Assembly: GCA_964456815.1 (NCBI GenBank)
Contig: CAYWCO010000005.1
Coordinates: forward strand, 1 to 25,945
Reading direction: 5' to 3'
DNA: 25,945 nucleotides
Origin: CAVTZP01 sp964456815
GTDB lineage: Bacteria > Chloroflexota > Dehalococcoidia > Dehalococcoidales > BS750m-G39
Shown piece by piece: positions 6,955 to 15,161 of the stretch (the first letter of the stretch is position 1; every line of letters begins with the position of its first letter). Under the pieces are notes generated by a model. That model was given only the letters and a program-made list of their open reading frames with translations. It made no database searches and had not been told where the DNA came from. The position numbers were made by a program, and so were the translations under genes.

Positions 6955-9381
6955 CTAGTCTGGAGAGTAGGCACTACGCAGGATTTCAGAGGGGGTAGTA
7001 ATACCCGCCTTCACCTTGCGCATACCGTCAGTCATCATCGTTATCATACTCCCCTTAACCGCCTCAGCCCGAATATGACTAGTACTCGCCCGGCTGGTAA
7101 TTAGTTCCCTTAGATTGTCAGTCATAGGCATAAGCTCAAAGAGCCCGGTCCGACCCAGATAACCGGTATAAGCGCATGACTTACAGCCAGTACCATAGAA
7201 AAATTCCGTCCGCTTTTCCCCCATTTCCTTTTCGTAAGCCATCTGCTCTACCAGCGGAACCTCAATAAGATGGCTACAATCAAGGCAGATACGACGCACC
7301 ATTCGCTGGGCGACAACACCAATTACCGCCGAGGCAACAAGGAAGGGCTCTATGCCAAGGTCAAGCAGACGAGAAAGCACACCAGCGGCATCGCTGGCAT
7401 GGACCGAAGACAGCATCATATGCCCGGTCAAGGCGGCTTGAATCGCTATGTTAGCTGTTTCGCCGTCACGTATCTCACCGATCATTATTACATCGGGGTC
7501 AAGACGAAGTATAGACCTCAGCCCAGCGGCAAAGGTTATACCAGCTTGAGGATTAACCTGAATCTGATTGATATCCTTAAACCGGTACTCAGCGGGGTCC
7601 TCAATAGTAATGACGTTTCTCCCCAGACAATCAAGGGAATTGATTGAGGCATACATGGTAGTAGTCTTACCGGCTCCGGTTGGACCGCTGGTTAAAATCA
7701 TGCCATAGGGAACCTTGAGCATGGCTTGATACGCTTCCAGACAATCAGGTAGCATGCCAAGCTCAGGCAGCCCGAGGGTAGCCATTGACTTATCCAGAAG
7801 GCGCAGCTCTGCCATCTCGCCATTAACCGTAGGAGTTGTAGCCACCCGCACATCTATATTTCGCCCCTGGGCCTTAATCGTGAACTGACCATCCTGAGGG
7901 CGATGGCGGTCGGCAATATTCAAATCAGACAGGATTTTGATGCGGGAAATTAAAGCCAGATGTATGCTAAGCGGCAGAGACATGAGGTCATGGAGAGTAC
8001 CATCAATGCGGTAGCGCACCCTTAACCTATCTTCTTCAGGCTCAATATGGACGTCAGAGGAACGGGCTTTAACTGCTTCTTCAACAATAAGGTTGAGGGC
8101 TTGAGCCAGAGGGGCATCAGTATCAGAGCTGGCGACAAGCTTCTCCCCGGCTATTTCAGGAGGAATAGAGATACGGGCAAGCTGCTTTTCAATCTCGCCG
8201 TAGCTCTTATAGTTAAAGTCTATAGCGTCCCGCACTTCCTTGGCGCTGGCGGCTACCGGTTTAATCCTCATCCGGCACAGGGCGGAGAAAGCCTCCAGGG
8301 CAAAGATGTCAGTGGGGTCTGCCATAGCTACCTGGAGGGTATCACCAGATACCACCAGAGGGATGGCATTATACTTCCTCGCCATCACCTCAGGGATTAA
8401 TCGCAATGCTTCAGGCTGAGCTGCCTGCTTAATATGCATGGGGCGAAACTCAGCGGCAGCAGTCGCTGGCCTTTCCGGCTTGGGCGGTTGGGGGGCAGTC
8501 TTTTGACCTAAATCAAGGACTCTTATCCGCTGGTGCTGGGCAAACTGGCTTGCCTCAGGGCTAAGCCGCGGCGAGACAACGATGACCTTATCATCAACGC
8601 CAGCCTCATAAGCCTTAGTATCAAATAAGGATACCTGCTCCAGGGTTACCTCTTCCTTCCCCGTCAGAAAATCTATACCAAAGCTTTGACCGACCTGGTC
8701 GCTGCTAGAATGAGCCATCAGGTCAAAGGTATATTCAACCCCCGATTTGCCCTTAACCTTAGCATTCTGCTCAACCTTATAGCCGAGATTGGTCAAAGAT
8801 TCAGCCAGTTGCTCCTTTGTCTCAAACCTGAAAGGTGCTTCCGGATTAACTGGCGGCGCCGGCTCCAGCTCCAGTAGTGATGCTACTTGCTCTTTCTCAA
8901 TGACCTTTATTCGCTGCTTCTGAGCTAACTGTTTTGCCTCCTGGCTAAGTCCGGAGACCGAAATAAGAATCCGGGTAAGAATGCCAGTATCGTAGGCTTT
9001 GTTGGCAAATCTAAAGATAGTACCCACCTCCACCTCCCTATCACCCCCGGGGGCAAAGCAAATGGCCAGGGTGTTGGTAATAAAACCGTCATCCTTTCGG
9101 GCAAGCATATCAAAGGTATGCTCAACCCCCGACTTCCCGGCGAGTTTAGCCCCCTGAGCTACCTCATAGCCCAGCTTCTGCAAATAAACCTCAGCCTGGG
9201 CTTTTAATTCGGAGCCAATTTCTAATCGGTGTGCCTTACCCCCAACCCCCAACCAATCGGGCACAGGCCACTTAGCTAAACGGTAAATGTCAACACTACG
9301 GTTGGCTTTCCCACCGTCCTCTTGACTTGAATTGCCCGCTTCCGCTCTTAAATTAACAGGTTGCCTATCATCGTCCGCCAC
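6955..9381 (-). CDS. pilB: Type IV pilus extension ATPase PilB with two N-terminal nuclease-fold domains
   Basis: Cytoplasmic ATPase powering pilus extension. The product has 808 residues, longer than the roughly 570 usual for PilB. The catalytic part (about 420-808) has Walker A GPTGAGKT (566-573), Asp-box TIEDPAEYR, Walker B DPDVIMIGEIRD (628-639), the His-box region LTGHMMLSSVHASDA, and the GspE zinc cysteines C699, C702, C733, C736. A MshEN-like N-terminal domain lies at about 313-395. Before it, residues about 57-171 and 187-291 are two similar domains, each with GKSGVE-H/Y-TFD, which resemble degenerate Mrr-type restriction-endonuclease folds; the ExK-type lysine is absent in both. The GTG start is preceded by AAAGGAGG at good spacing, inside the end of the HTH gene. 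Confidence 0.95.
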   Translation of the reverse strand: MADDDRQPVNLRAEAGNSSQEDGGKANRSVDIYRLAKWPVPDWLGVGGKAHRLEIGSELKAQAEVYLQKLGYEVAQGAKLAGKSGVEHTFDMLARKDDGFITNTLAICFAPGGDREVEVGTIFRFANKAYDTGILTRILISVSGLSQEAKQLAQKQRIKVIEKEQVASLLELEPAPPVNPEAPFRFETKEQLAESLTNLGYKVEQNAKVKGKSGVEYTFDLMAHSSSDQVGQSFGIDFLTGKEEVTLEQVSLFDTKAYEAGVDDKVIVVSPRLSPEASQFAQHQRIRVLDLGQKTAPQPPKPERPATAAAEFRPMHIKQAAQPEALRLIPEVMARKYNAIPLVVSGDTLQVAMADPTDIFALEAFSALCRMRIKPVAASAKEVRDAIDFNYKSYGEIEKQLARISIPPEIAGEKLVASSDTDAPLAQALNLIVEEAVKARSSDVHIEPEEDRLRVRYRIDGTLHDLMSLPLSIHLALISRIKILSDLNIADRHRPQDGQFTIKAQGRNIDVRVATTPTVNGEMAELRLLDKSMATLGLPELGMLPDCLEAYQAMLKVPYGMILTSGPTGAGKTTTMYASINSLDCLGRNVITIEDPAEYRFKDINQIQVNPQAGITFAAGLRSILRLDPDVIMIGEIRDGETANIAIQAALTGHMMLSSVHASDAAGVLSRLLDLGIEPFLVASAVIGVVAQRMVRRICLDCSHLIEVPLVEQMAYEKEMGEKRTEFFYGTGCKSCAYTGYLGRTGLFELMPMTDNLRELITSRASTSHIRAEAVKGSMITMMTDGMRKVKAGITTPSEILRSAYSPD

Positions 9382-9596
9382 GCGGGAACCCTCCTTTTAC
9401 CATTCACCTTATTCTCCCGCGAAAGAAAGTAAGCAATATCCTCCTGCCGGAACCTCCGGTCCCCCCGCGAGCCAATGCGGTATGCCTTCAGCACCCCCTG
9501 GTTACTCCATCGCCTCACCGTGTTCAAATGCACGTTGAGAAGGCGGGCGACATCGCTTGCCGTCAGCATAGGGTCAATATTCTTATCAACTGCCAT
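9348..9596 (-). CDS. Excisionase/MerR-type helix-turn-helix regulator, first gene of the pilus operon
   Basis: An 82-residue DNA-binding protein: MLTASDVARLLNVHLNTVRR, then the WSNQGVLKAYRIGSRGDRRF wing, then RQEDIAYFLSRE. This is the compact winged HTH of excisionase or MerR-like proteins (LTxxDVAxxLxVxxxTVRRW... RIGxxxxRRF). There is no effector-binding domain. The gene overlaps pilB by 34 bases, and the pilB ribosome binding site lies inside its coding sequence, so it is co-translated with the pilus genes. A short repeat array lies 17-47 bases upstream of its ATG, which suggests autoregulation. No recombinase adjoins it, so an excisionase role is unlikely; transcriptional control of the pilus operon is inferred. 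Confidence 0.8.
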   Translation of the reverse strand: MAVDKNIDPMLTASDVARLLNVHLNTVRRWSNQGVLKAYRIGSRGDRRFRQEDIAYFLSRENKVNGKRRVPAWRTMIGNLLI

Positions 9597-9612
9597 ACTT
9601 TGCCCTACTTTC

Positions 9613-9643
9613 TAAACTACCTTAAACTTACCTTAAACTTACC
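9613..9643. repeat. Short 10-11 base repeat array upstream of the HTH gene
   Basis: Read on the minus strand, GGTAAGTTTAA occurs twice in tandem, followed by a degenerate third copy, GGTAGTTTAG. On the plus strand AAAC recurs at 9614, 9624 and 9635, i.e. at about one helical turn. The array ends 17 bases before the HTH gene's ATG. Evenly phased short repeats beside a small HTH gene are a common operator design; the operator role is inferred. Confidence 0.45.
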
Positions 9644-9794
9644 TATTACCACTGTAGATTATCTCACTTACCGATACAATCACCCATATAGGTCATTAAC
9701 TGGTAGTAAATAGGTATTAGGAATAAAGGACTAATAATTTTCAGCAGAATTGATAACCCGGAAGGCACAATTTAAAGAAGGGAGGGAAGCCTGA

Positions 9795-11468
9795 TTACTC
9801 CTTGGATGACTTAGATGACCTGGCACGCCATCTTAGCCACCAGAAGAGGACGATAACCAAGAACAATACGCCGACCCCATAGGAGGCATACAACACCAAA
9901 CTGGATAGCCAGGAAGAACCAACAGAAAATAAGCCGGAAGGCGACCAGTCGCCCTCATTAGAAGAGCCGTCTACCGCCCTTACCCTCCAGTAATAAGGGG
10001 CTGCCGCCCCAGTTGACGCTAACATCTCCCCTTCGCTCACAGCATATTCCGACTGAGGCAAGCCTTCCTTCTCCAGCACCATATCGGTAAAATCGGCATC
10101 AGTAGCAACCTGAAGGGTGTAGCTCACACCACTGGGGTCTTTAACATCCCCCCAGTCAAAGTATGCCTCTGCCTGTGATGTGCCACCAATCTCCGGTAGC
10201 AGTAAGCGGGGCATGGGTGGCGCCTGTGATTCCATAATAAAGGTGGAGGTCAAACTGGTGACACCATCGGTTGCCGTCACGGCATGGCTTCCGGCAAGGC
10301 TAGGCGGGATAGTAAACATCACCGAGATTTTTCCGCTATCATCAGCCCTGGCTGTAGCCACAGGGATGGCTTCATCATTAATAGTATAGGTGACGGTAAC
10401 ATCAGCCTCGGCGATAAAACCAATGCCGCGGACGCCCAGTCCCATGCCCACATAACCGGGTGAAGCCGGGCTAGTAACCGGGCTAAGGGTAATGCCGGCT
10501 AGAATAGCTAACTGGGCTTCAGTCAGCCTGACGTCCTCACTGTCATAGGCGACTACTTTTCTGACCTCACAACTATCAAAGAAGGGCACAACGAAGCTGC
10601 AACTGAAGCTACCAAGGGAATCGATATCAAGGGGTGCCGGGGTGGTGTTAACCTCAAGACCATCAATAACCAGCGTAATAGCCTCATCTTCAGGAAAGCC
10701 GGTGCCACTGACCCCCACTCCTCCCCCTATCGCCTGCTTGATTGGGTTCAGGGTGATTTCTGGTTTTACGCTGAACTCAACCTCGGCCCTATCGCCCGAC
10801 TCATCACTAACGGCTATGGTATGGCCACCAATGACACCCTCCGGGATAACAATGTTACAGACAAATTGACCCTCGCTATTGGTTTCGCTATCACCACTTA
10901 TTATGTCAACTTTATCACCGTCATACTCAACGCTAATCCTCTGATTTGGGCGCATACCTTCACCGCTAACCTCAACCCCACTCCCCACCACGCCCTCTTC
11001 AGGCTCTACCTCAATTTCACCATCAATTACAGTAAATGTAGCCACGCACACTATGCTTGTGCCAGGGTCATAAGTGGCGTAAACATAATAGTCGCCATTA
11101 TGCACATCCTCTTCATGCTCACCATCGGTGAGTCTATCGGGCACAACGAAGTAATACATATAGGCAAAAGTACCATTACCGACAGCAGAAGCACCGAAGG
11201 TAGGAGCTTCCACTACATGCTGGTAGGCAGTGACCCTGCCGCCGATAGTGTCATCCTCAGTGGCTTCATCACTAGAGAAGTAGATATGGACTATTTCAGC
11301 GGAGTCAAAATTGAGGACATTAACTCCAATCCAGTCGCCGATTTTACCCTCTCTGGGCTGGAGATAAATAATCTTAGTGGCAGCGTGGGCAGGGACGGGA
11401 AAAAGCAGCACCAGCAGAGCAAGGATACCGCCTAATATCAGAAAATAGCAGACCTTATTATGTCTCAT
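9795..11468 (-). CDS. Membrane-anchored surface protein with Ig-like repeats and an FN3-like module
   Basis: A 557-residue exported protein. It has a signal peptide (basic MRHNK, hydrophobic core about 8-24, likely cleavage after AHA near residue 29). About 31-148 is a beta domain. Three related Ig/IPT-like repeats follow, each starting with a strand like EVEPEEGVVGSGVEVSGEGM: about 149-233, 234-325 and 326-413, with repeated SGTGF/RGIGF turns. Residues about 415-518 form an FN3-like domain (FDWGDVKDPSGVSYTLQVA ... YYWRVRAVD). A C-terminal membrane helix (about 524-546) ends in the basic tail RWRARSSKSSKE, so the repeats face outside. No obvious ribosome binding site precedes the ATG. It reads in the same direction as the pilus operon but is separated from it by 198 bases. 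The binding partner is unknown. Confidence 0.75.
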   Translation of the reverse strand: MRHNKVCYFLILGGILALLVLLFPVPAHAATKIIYLQPREGKIGDWIGVNVLNFDSAEIVHIYFSSDEATEDDTIGGRVTAYQHVVEAPTFGASAVGNGTFAYMYYFVVPDRLTDGEHEEDVHNGDYYVYATYDPGTSIVCVATFTVIDGEIEVEPEEGVVGSGVEVSGEGMRPNQRISVEYDGDKVDIISGDSETNSEGQFVCNIVIPEGVIGGHTIAVSDESGDRAEVEFSVKPEITLNPIKQAIGGGVGVSGTGFPEDEAITLVIDGLEVNTTPAPLDIDSLGSFSCSFVVPFFDSCEVRKVVAYDSEDVRLTEAQLAILAGITLSPVTSPASPGYVGMGLGVRGIGFIAEADVTVTYTINDEAIPVATARADDSGKISVMFTIPPSLAGSHAVTATDGVTSLTSTFIMESQAPPMPRLLLPEIGGTSQAEAYFDWGDVKDPSGVSYTLQVATDADFTDMVLEKEGLPQSEYAVSEGEMLASTGAAAPYYWRVRAVDGSSNEGDWSPSGLFSVGSSWLSSLVLYASYGVGVLFLVIVLFWWLRWRARSSKSSKE

Positions 11469-11514
11469 TTCGCTTTAATGATAGGTTTCAGCACGACCTG
11501 TGTCAATACGATAG

Positions 11515-11544
11515 TTGGTGGGCTTGCCCTTCGGATGCTATAAT
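11515..11544 (+). promoter_or_regulatory. Predicted sigma-70-type promoter for the sugar operon
   Basis: Perfect -10 TATAAT at 11539-11544 with an extended -10 TGC directly before it, and a weak -35 TTGGTG at 11515-11520 (18-base spacer). It lies in the 105-base divergent gap, 29 bases before the ATG at 11574, leaving room for the GGGGGAA ribosome binding site. Confidence 0.55.
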
Positions 11545-11573
11545 AGACAGCACTATAAATACTGGGGGAAACC

Positions 11574-12644
11574 ATGGCTAGCCTAGACGACCCTATGATT
11601 TACCGGCAGATTGACAGTTCAGGGATGCTTTCCCGCCTGCGTGAGTTCCCCGAGCAATGCCAGCGGGCATGGGAAAAAATTATGGGCTTTGACCTCCCCC
11701 CCGAATATAAATATAAGGGAATAGAGCGGGTTATTATTCTGGGGATGGGTGGCTCGGCTATTGGTGGTGATGTTGTCCGCCGCCTTGCCCTAGCTGAAAG
11801 CAAAACGCCCATCTGGGTACATCGCGATTACGACTTGCCGCCGTTCACCGACGAGAGGACGCTGGTCATCGCCTCAAGCTACTCAGGTAACACCGAGGAG
11901 ACCCTCTCCGCCTTCACCCAGTCCCTCAAGACCAAGGCAAAGAAGCTGGTGCTTACCAGCGGTGGCAAGCTTAAACAGCTGGCGGAAAGGGAGGGCATCC
12001 CCGTCTTTGCTATCGATTACCAGGCACCCCCAAGAGCCGCCTTCCCCCACAGCTTCATCCCCCTGGTCGGCATTTTCCAGAAGCTCGGTCTGCTTAGAGA
12101 TAAATCGGCGGAGCTAAAGGAAGGGCTAAAGGTTCTAAATAAGCTAGCCGGTGACCTGGTTGAAACCAATCCCCTGGCTTCTAATCCGGCGAAGCAACTG
12201 GCAACTAAACTCCACCGGCATGTGGTGATAATCTACGGGGCAGAAATACTCTCCGAGGTAGCCCGGCGCTGGAAGACCCAGCTCAACGAGAACAGTAAGA
12301 CCATGGCTTTCTTTGAGCTCTTCCCCGAGCTCAATCATAACGCAGCAGTGGGCTATGACTTCCCCCCCGAGGTAAAGGAGAGGGTATTTGTGGTCTTACT
12401 GCATTCCGTCTTGTTAAACCCGCGAAACCGCCTTCGCTATGAGGCTACCGCCCGGCTAATGACCAAGGCACAAATCAAGCACGAACTGGTGGAGGCTATC
12501 GGGGCAAGTCCCCTGGCTCAGGTGATGAGCCTTATTCTTTTCGGCGATTATGCCAGCTTCTACCTGGCGATATTAAACAAGATTGACCCCACCCCCGTAG
12601 ACTCCATAGACTTTGTTAAAAAATACCTTGCGCAGGACAGGTAA
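11574..12644 (+). CDS. Bifunctional phosphoglucose/phosphomannose isomerase (SIS domain)
   Basis: Interconverts glucose-6-P or mannose-6-P with fructose-6-P in the cytoplasm (family knowledge). The 356-residue product matches the archaeal/bacterial bifunctional PGI/PMI family. The first SIS domain has IILGMGGSAIGGD (about 54-66) and the phosphate-binding SSYSGNTEET (101-110). The family segment PRAAFPHSF follows near residue 155, and the second SIS domain has VVIIYGAEILSEVARRWKTQ and the FPELNHN motif. GGGGGAA sits about 4-10 bases before the ATG. The stop and next start share one base (TAATG), so it is tightly coupled to the nucleotidyltransferase. It probably supplies hexose phosphate for that pathway. 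Confidence 0.9.
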   Translation: MASLDDPMIYRQIDSSGMLSRLREFPEQCQRAWEKIMGFDLPPEYKYKGIERVIILGMGGSAIGGDVVRRLALAESKTPIWVHRDYDLPPFTDERTLVIASSYSGNTEETLSAFTQSLKTKAKKLVLTSGGKLKQLAEREGIPVFAIDYQAPPRAAFPHSFIPLVGIFQKLGLLRDKSAELKEGLKVLNKLAGDLVETNPLASNPAKQLATKLHRHVVIIYGAEILSEVARRWKTQLNENSKTMAFFELFPELNHNAAVGYDFPPEVKERVFVVLLHSVLLNPRNRLRYEATARLMTKAQIKHELVEAIGASPLAQVMSLILFGDYASFYLAILNKIDPTPVDSIDFVKKYLAQDR

Positions 12645-13708
12645 TGAAGGCACTGGTCTTATGCGGCGGCAAAGGAACAAGGCTCAGACCGCTTACCGAT
12701 ACTACGGCAAAGCACCTCCTGCCCGTCGCCAACAAGCCCATATTGTTCTACGTTCTGGAGCAGATTAAAGAGGCTGGAATCACCGATATCGGCATAATCA
12801 CCTCCCCGGACACAGGCAAGGGGATAAAAGAAGCCGTTGGCGATGGCTCAAGATGGGGGGCTCATACTACCTACATCGTCCAGCCGGAGCCGCTTGGTCT
12901 GGCTCATGCGGTAAAGATGGGAAAGGACTTTCTCGGCGACAGCCCTTTCCTTATGTTCCTGGGCGATAACCTAATTGAGGGTGGTGTCAGGGAATTTGTT
13001 AAAGAATTCAATACCCGCCCCTCCGATGCCCTCATCCTCCTCAAGGAAGTGCCCGACCCCCACCCATTCGGGGTAGCTGAGGTCAATGAGAAGGGTGAGG
13101 TCGTCCGCCTTGTTGAGAAACCGAAGGAGCCAAGGAGCAACCTCGTCCTGGTTGGAGCCTATCTCTTCACCCCCCAAATCCACAAGGCGATTGCCCGCAT
13201 TAAGCCCTCAGGGCGGGGCGAGCTTGAGATAACCGATGCCATACAGAAGCTCATTGACATGGGCAAGGTGGTCAGGTGTCATATTCTCAAGGGGTGGTGG
13301 CTTGATACCGGTACCAAGGATGACCTCTTAGAAGCCAACCGGCTAACGCTTGATAACTTCCTGAAACGGGACATCAAAGGTGATATTGATGCCAAAAGCA
13401 AGATAGTGGGCAAGGTGGAAATCAGGCAGGGAACAGGGGTAGCCGCCAGCGCTATTCGGGGAGCGGCGTCCATCGCCGGGGGTTGCCGCATCAGTAATTC
13501 GGCCATTGGTCCCTTCGCCAGCATCGGCGCTGGCACGGTGATAGAAGACTCGTCAGTGGAGAACTCGGTGGTTCTGGAGAACTGCCGCCTTCACCGGGTT
13601 AGACTGGTTGACAGCGTCATCGGCAGGGGGAGTGAGGTGCTGGGACAAGACCACAAACCCGAGGTAACAAGCCTCTTTCTCGGCAACGATTCCAGGGTTG
13701 AGCTATAG
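12644..13708 (+). CDS. Sugar-1-phosphate nucleotidyltransferase, long RmlA/StrD-like form
   Basis: Makes an NDP-sugar from sugar-1-phosphate and NTP. The 354-residue product starts MKALVLCGGKGTRLRPLT, the nucleotidyltransferase signature (residues 1-18), with KHLLPVANKPI at 23-33, FLGDNLI near 105-111 and WWLDTGTKDDLLEAN near 218-232. The C-terminal third (about 245-335) is a left-handed beta-helix with hexapeptide-like turns (GAASIAGGCRISNSAIG, GAGTVIEDSSV). This fits the long glucose-1-phosphate thymidylyltransferase subfamily, but the NTP and sugar cannot be fixed from sequence. Because the next gene is TreT, which uses NDP-glucose, glucose-1-P is the likely substrate. No phosphoglucomutase is present here. 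It shares one base with the upstream isomerase. Confidence 0.88.
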   Translation: MKALVLCGGKGTRLRPLTDTTAKHLLPVANKPILFYVLEQIKEAGITDIGIITSPDTGKGIKEAVGDGSRWGAHTTYIVQPEPLGLAHAVKMGKDFLGDSPFLMFLGDNLIEGGVREFVKEFNTRPSDALILLKEVPDPHPFGVAEVNEKGEVVRLVEKPKEPRSNLVLVGAYLFTPQIHKAIARIKPSGRGELEITDAIQKLIDMGKVVRCHILKGWWLDTGTKDDLLEANRLTLDNFLKRDIKGDIDAKSKIVGKVEIRQGTGVAASAIRGAASIAGGCRISNSAIGPFASIGAGTVIEDSSVENSVVLENCRLHRVRLVDSVIGRGSEVLGQDHKPEVTSLFLGNDSRVEL

Positions 13709-13725
13709 TAAATAAAGGGTAAGGA

Positions 13726-15123
13726 ATGGGAATGGCAACTAAAGCTTCCGTGTTAGCCGACGGGACGGTATACAGTAAAAGAAAGAACTTCACCCCCCTC
13801 TCCACGCCACCTGTGGAAGCCTACACCCCCATCGTAGGCGAGGAGAAGATAGAGAGACTACACAGGGCAGCGGAGAGGGTGAAGGGGCTAAAGCTGCTGG
13901 AGCTAAACTCCAGCGCCCAGGGGGGAGGCGTGGCTGAGATGCTTTTTAGCTCCATCCCCCTCCTGAACTCGCTGGGTGTAGAGGCGGAATGGAAGATTGT
14001 CCGCGGAAATAAGGAGTACTTTGAATGCACCAAAAGCCTTCATAACCTGCTGCAGGGCATGGAGGGCACCTTTACCCCAGAGATGGAGCAGTGCTATGTT
14101 GACACCCTCGCCGACAGTGCCAGAGGCAACCTTATAGACTACAGCCCGGACGTAGTGCTCGTCCACGACCCACAGCCACTGGGGCTAAGTCGCCTTATTA
14201 AAAAACCAGATGAGACCTGGCTGTGGAGATGCCACATAGATATTGAGGAGATGACCTTAAGGGCTAACCCCGACCTATGGGATTTTATCACCAATTGGAC
14301 TGAACACTTTGAGGCTGCCATATTCTCCGCCGCCCACTATGTTATCTCACGCTGGCATATGCCCAAGTTCATAATCCCCCCCTGTATTGACCCCCTCTCT
14401 GAGAAGAACAGGGAATTGAGCCAGGAGGAGATAGACAAGATTCTTGCCAAATACCATATAGACTCAAAAATTCCTATAATCGCCCAAATTGGAAGATTTG
14501 ACCCGTGGAAAGGGATAGATAGGACCATTGCCGCCTACCGCCAGGTAAGGGAAAGGAGAAAATGCCAGCTTGTCATTGCCGGTGGTCTGGCTACCGACGA
14601 CCCTGAAGGGAAGAGGATTCTGGACAGTGTCTACGAAGATACCAAGAACGAAGATGACATCCACGTCCTTAACCTCCAGATGGCGAATCGGCTGGAGAAC
14701 TGGAGAGAGGTAAATGCGCTCCAGCGGGCAGCGAGCGTTATAATGCAGCCATCGACTAGAGAGGGCTTCGGGCTGGTGATTACCGAGGCGCTGTGGAAGG
14801 GCAAACCGATAATAGCCGCCAATGTCGGTGCCATCCCCCTCCAGATAAGAGAGGGTGATACCGGCTTCTTCTACCGGACACCGCACCATGCGGCACAGAA
14901 GGTCCTTAACCTGCTGGAAAACCCAGAGGTGGCGAGGACGATGGGGGAAAGGGGTAAGAGGTATGTGAAGGAGCACTTTCTCCTCCCCGACAGGATTGCC
15001 GATTATCTCATGGCAATAAACATGATGACCACCGGCGCTCTGGACAGGAAAACCTGCACCGAATGTATAATCAGCTTTCACCCCTGGTTCAAGTTGAGCA
15101 AGCGGGGGAAGGCACCGCCTTAA
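13726..15123 (+). CDS. treT: Trehalose glycosyltransferring synthase TreT (GT4 family)
   Basis: Forms trehalose from NDP-glucose and glucose, reversibly (family knowledge from archaeal TreT). The 465-residue product has the GT-B fold: N-terminal LLELNSSAQGGGVAEML (57-73), VVLVHDPQPLGL (143-154), WRCHIDI (167-173), a C-terminal domain with IIAQIGRFDPWKGIDR (251-266) and the retaining GT4 E-x7-E motif REGFGLVITEAL (E346, E354). About 30 residues past YLMAINMM form a tail without recognised features. Two starts are possible: ATG 13726 or ATG 13732. AAGGG serves the first and AAGGA the second equally well. It follows the nucleotidyltransferase by 17 bases, supporting a three-gene trehalose pathway. 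A related GT4 sucrose- or glycoside-forming enzyme is the alternative. Confidence 0.85.
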   Translation: MGMATKASVLADGTVYSKRKNFTPLSTPPVEAYTPIVGEEKIERLHRAAERVKGLKLLELNSSAQGGGVAEMLFSSIPLLNSLGVEAEWKIVRGNKEYFECTKSLHNLLQGMEGTFTPEMEQCYVDTLADSARGNLIDYSPDVVLVHDPQPLGLSRLIKKPDETWLWRCHIDIEEMTLRANPDLWDFITNWTEHFEAAIFSAAHYVISRWHMPKFIIPPCIDPLSEKNRELSQEEIDKILAKYHIDSKIPIIAQIGRFDPWKGIDRTIAAYRQVRERRKCQLVIAGGLATDDPEGKRILDSVYEDTKNEDDIHVLNLQMANRLENWREVNALQRAASVIMQPSTREGFGLVITEALWKGKPIIAANVGAIPLQIREGDTGFFYRTPHHAAQKVLNLLENPEVARTMGERGKRYVKEHFLLPDRIADYLMAINMMTTGALDRKTCTECIISFHPWFKLSKRGKAPP

Positions 15124-15124
15124 C

Positions 15125-15153
15125 TTGCCAACCAACCCCGGAGGGAATATAAT
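15125..15153 (+). promoter_or_regulatory. Strong promoter with leaderless architecture for the RAM-domain gene
   Basis: -35 TTGCCA at 15125-15130, 17-base spacer, -10 TATAAT at 15148-15153. The ATG at 15162 follows after 8 bases, so transcription would start at or within a base or two of the start codon. A GGAGGG at 15140-15145 lies inside the promoter spacer, too far upstream to act as ribosome binding site. Confidence 0.7.
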
Positions 15154-15161
15154 ATCGCCAG

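Noticed and set aside
9348..9596. HTH protein as a phage excisionase and sign of a prophage
   Set aside because: No integrase or phage gene is nearby, and it is embedded in the pilus operon by an overlap with pilB.
10821..11435. Plus-strand open frame of 204 codons
   Set aside because: It lies antisense inside the Ig/FN3 surface protein, which has a signal peptide, repeats and a membrane anchor. The antisense product has no recognisable domain or ribosome binding site.
14464..15135. Minus-strand open frame of 223 codons
   Set aside because: It is antisense to the GT4 catalytic domain of treT. Its length is explained by codon bias of the real gene and it shows no family motif.
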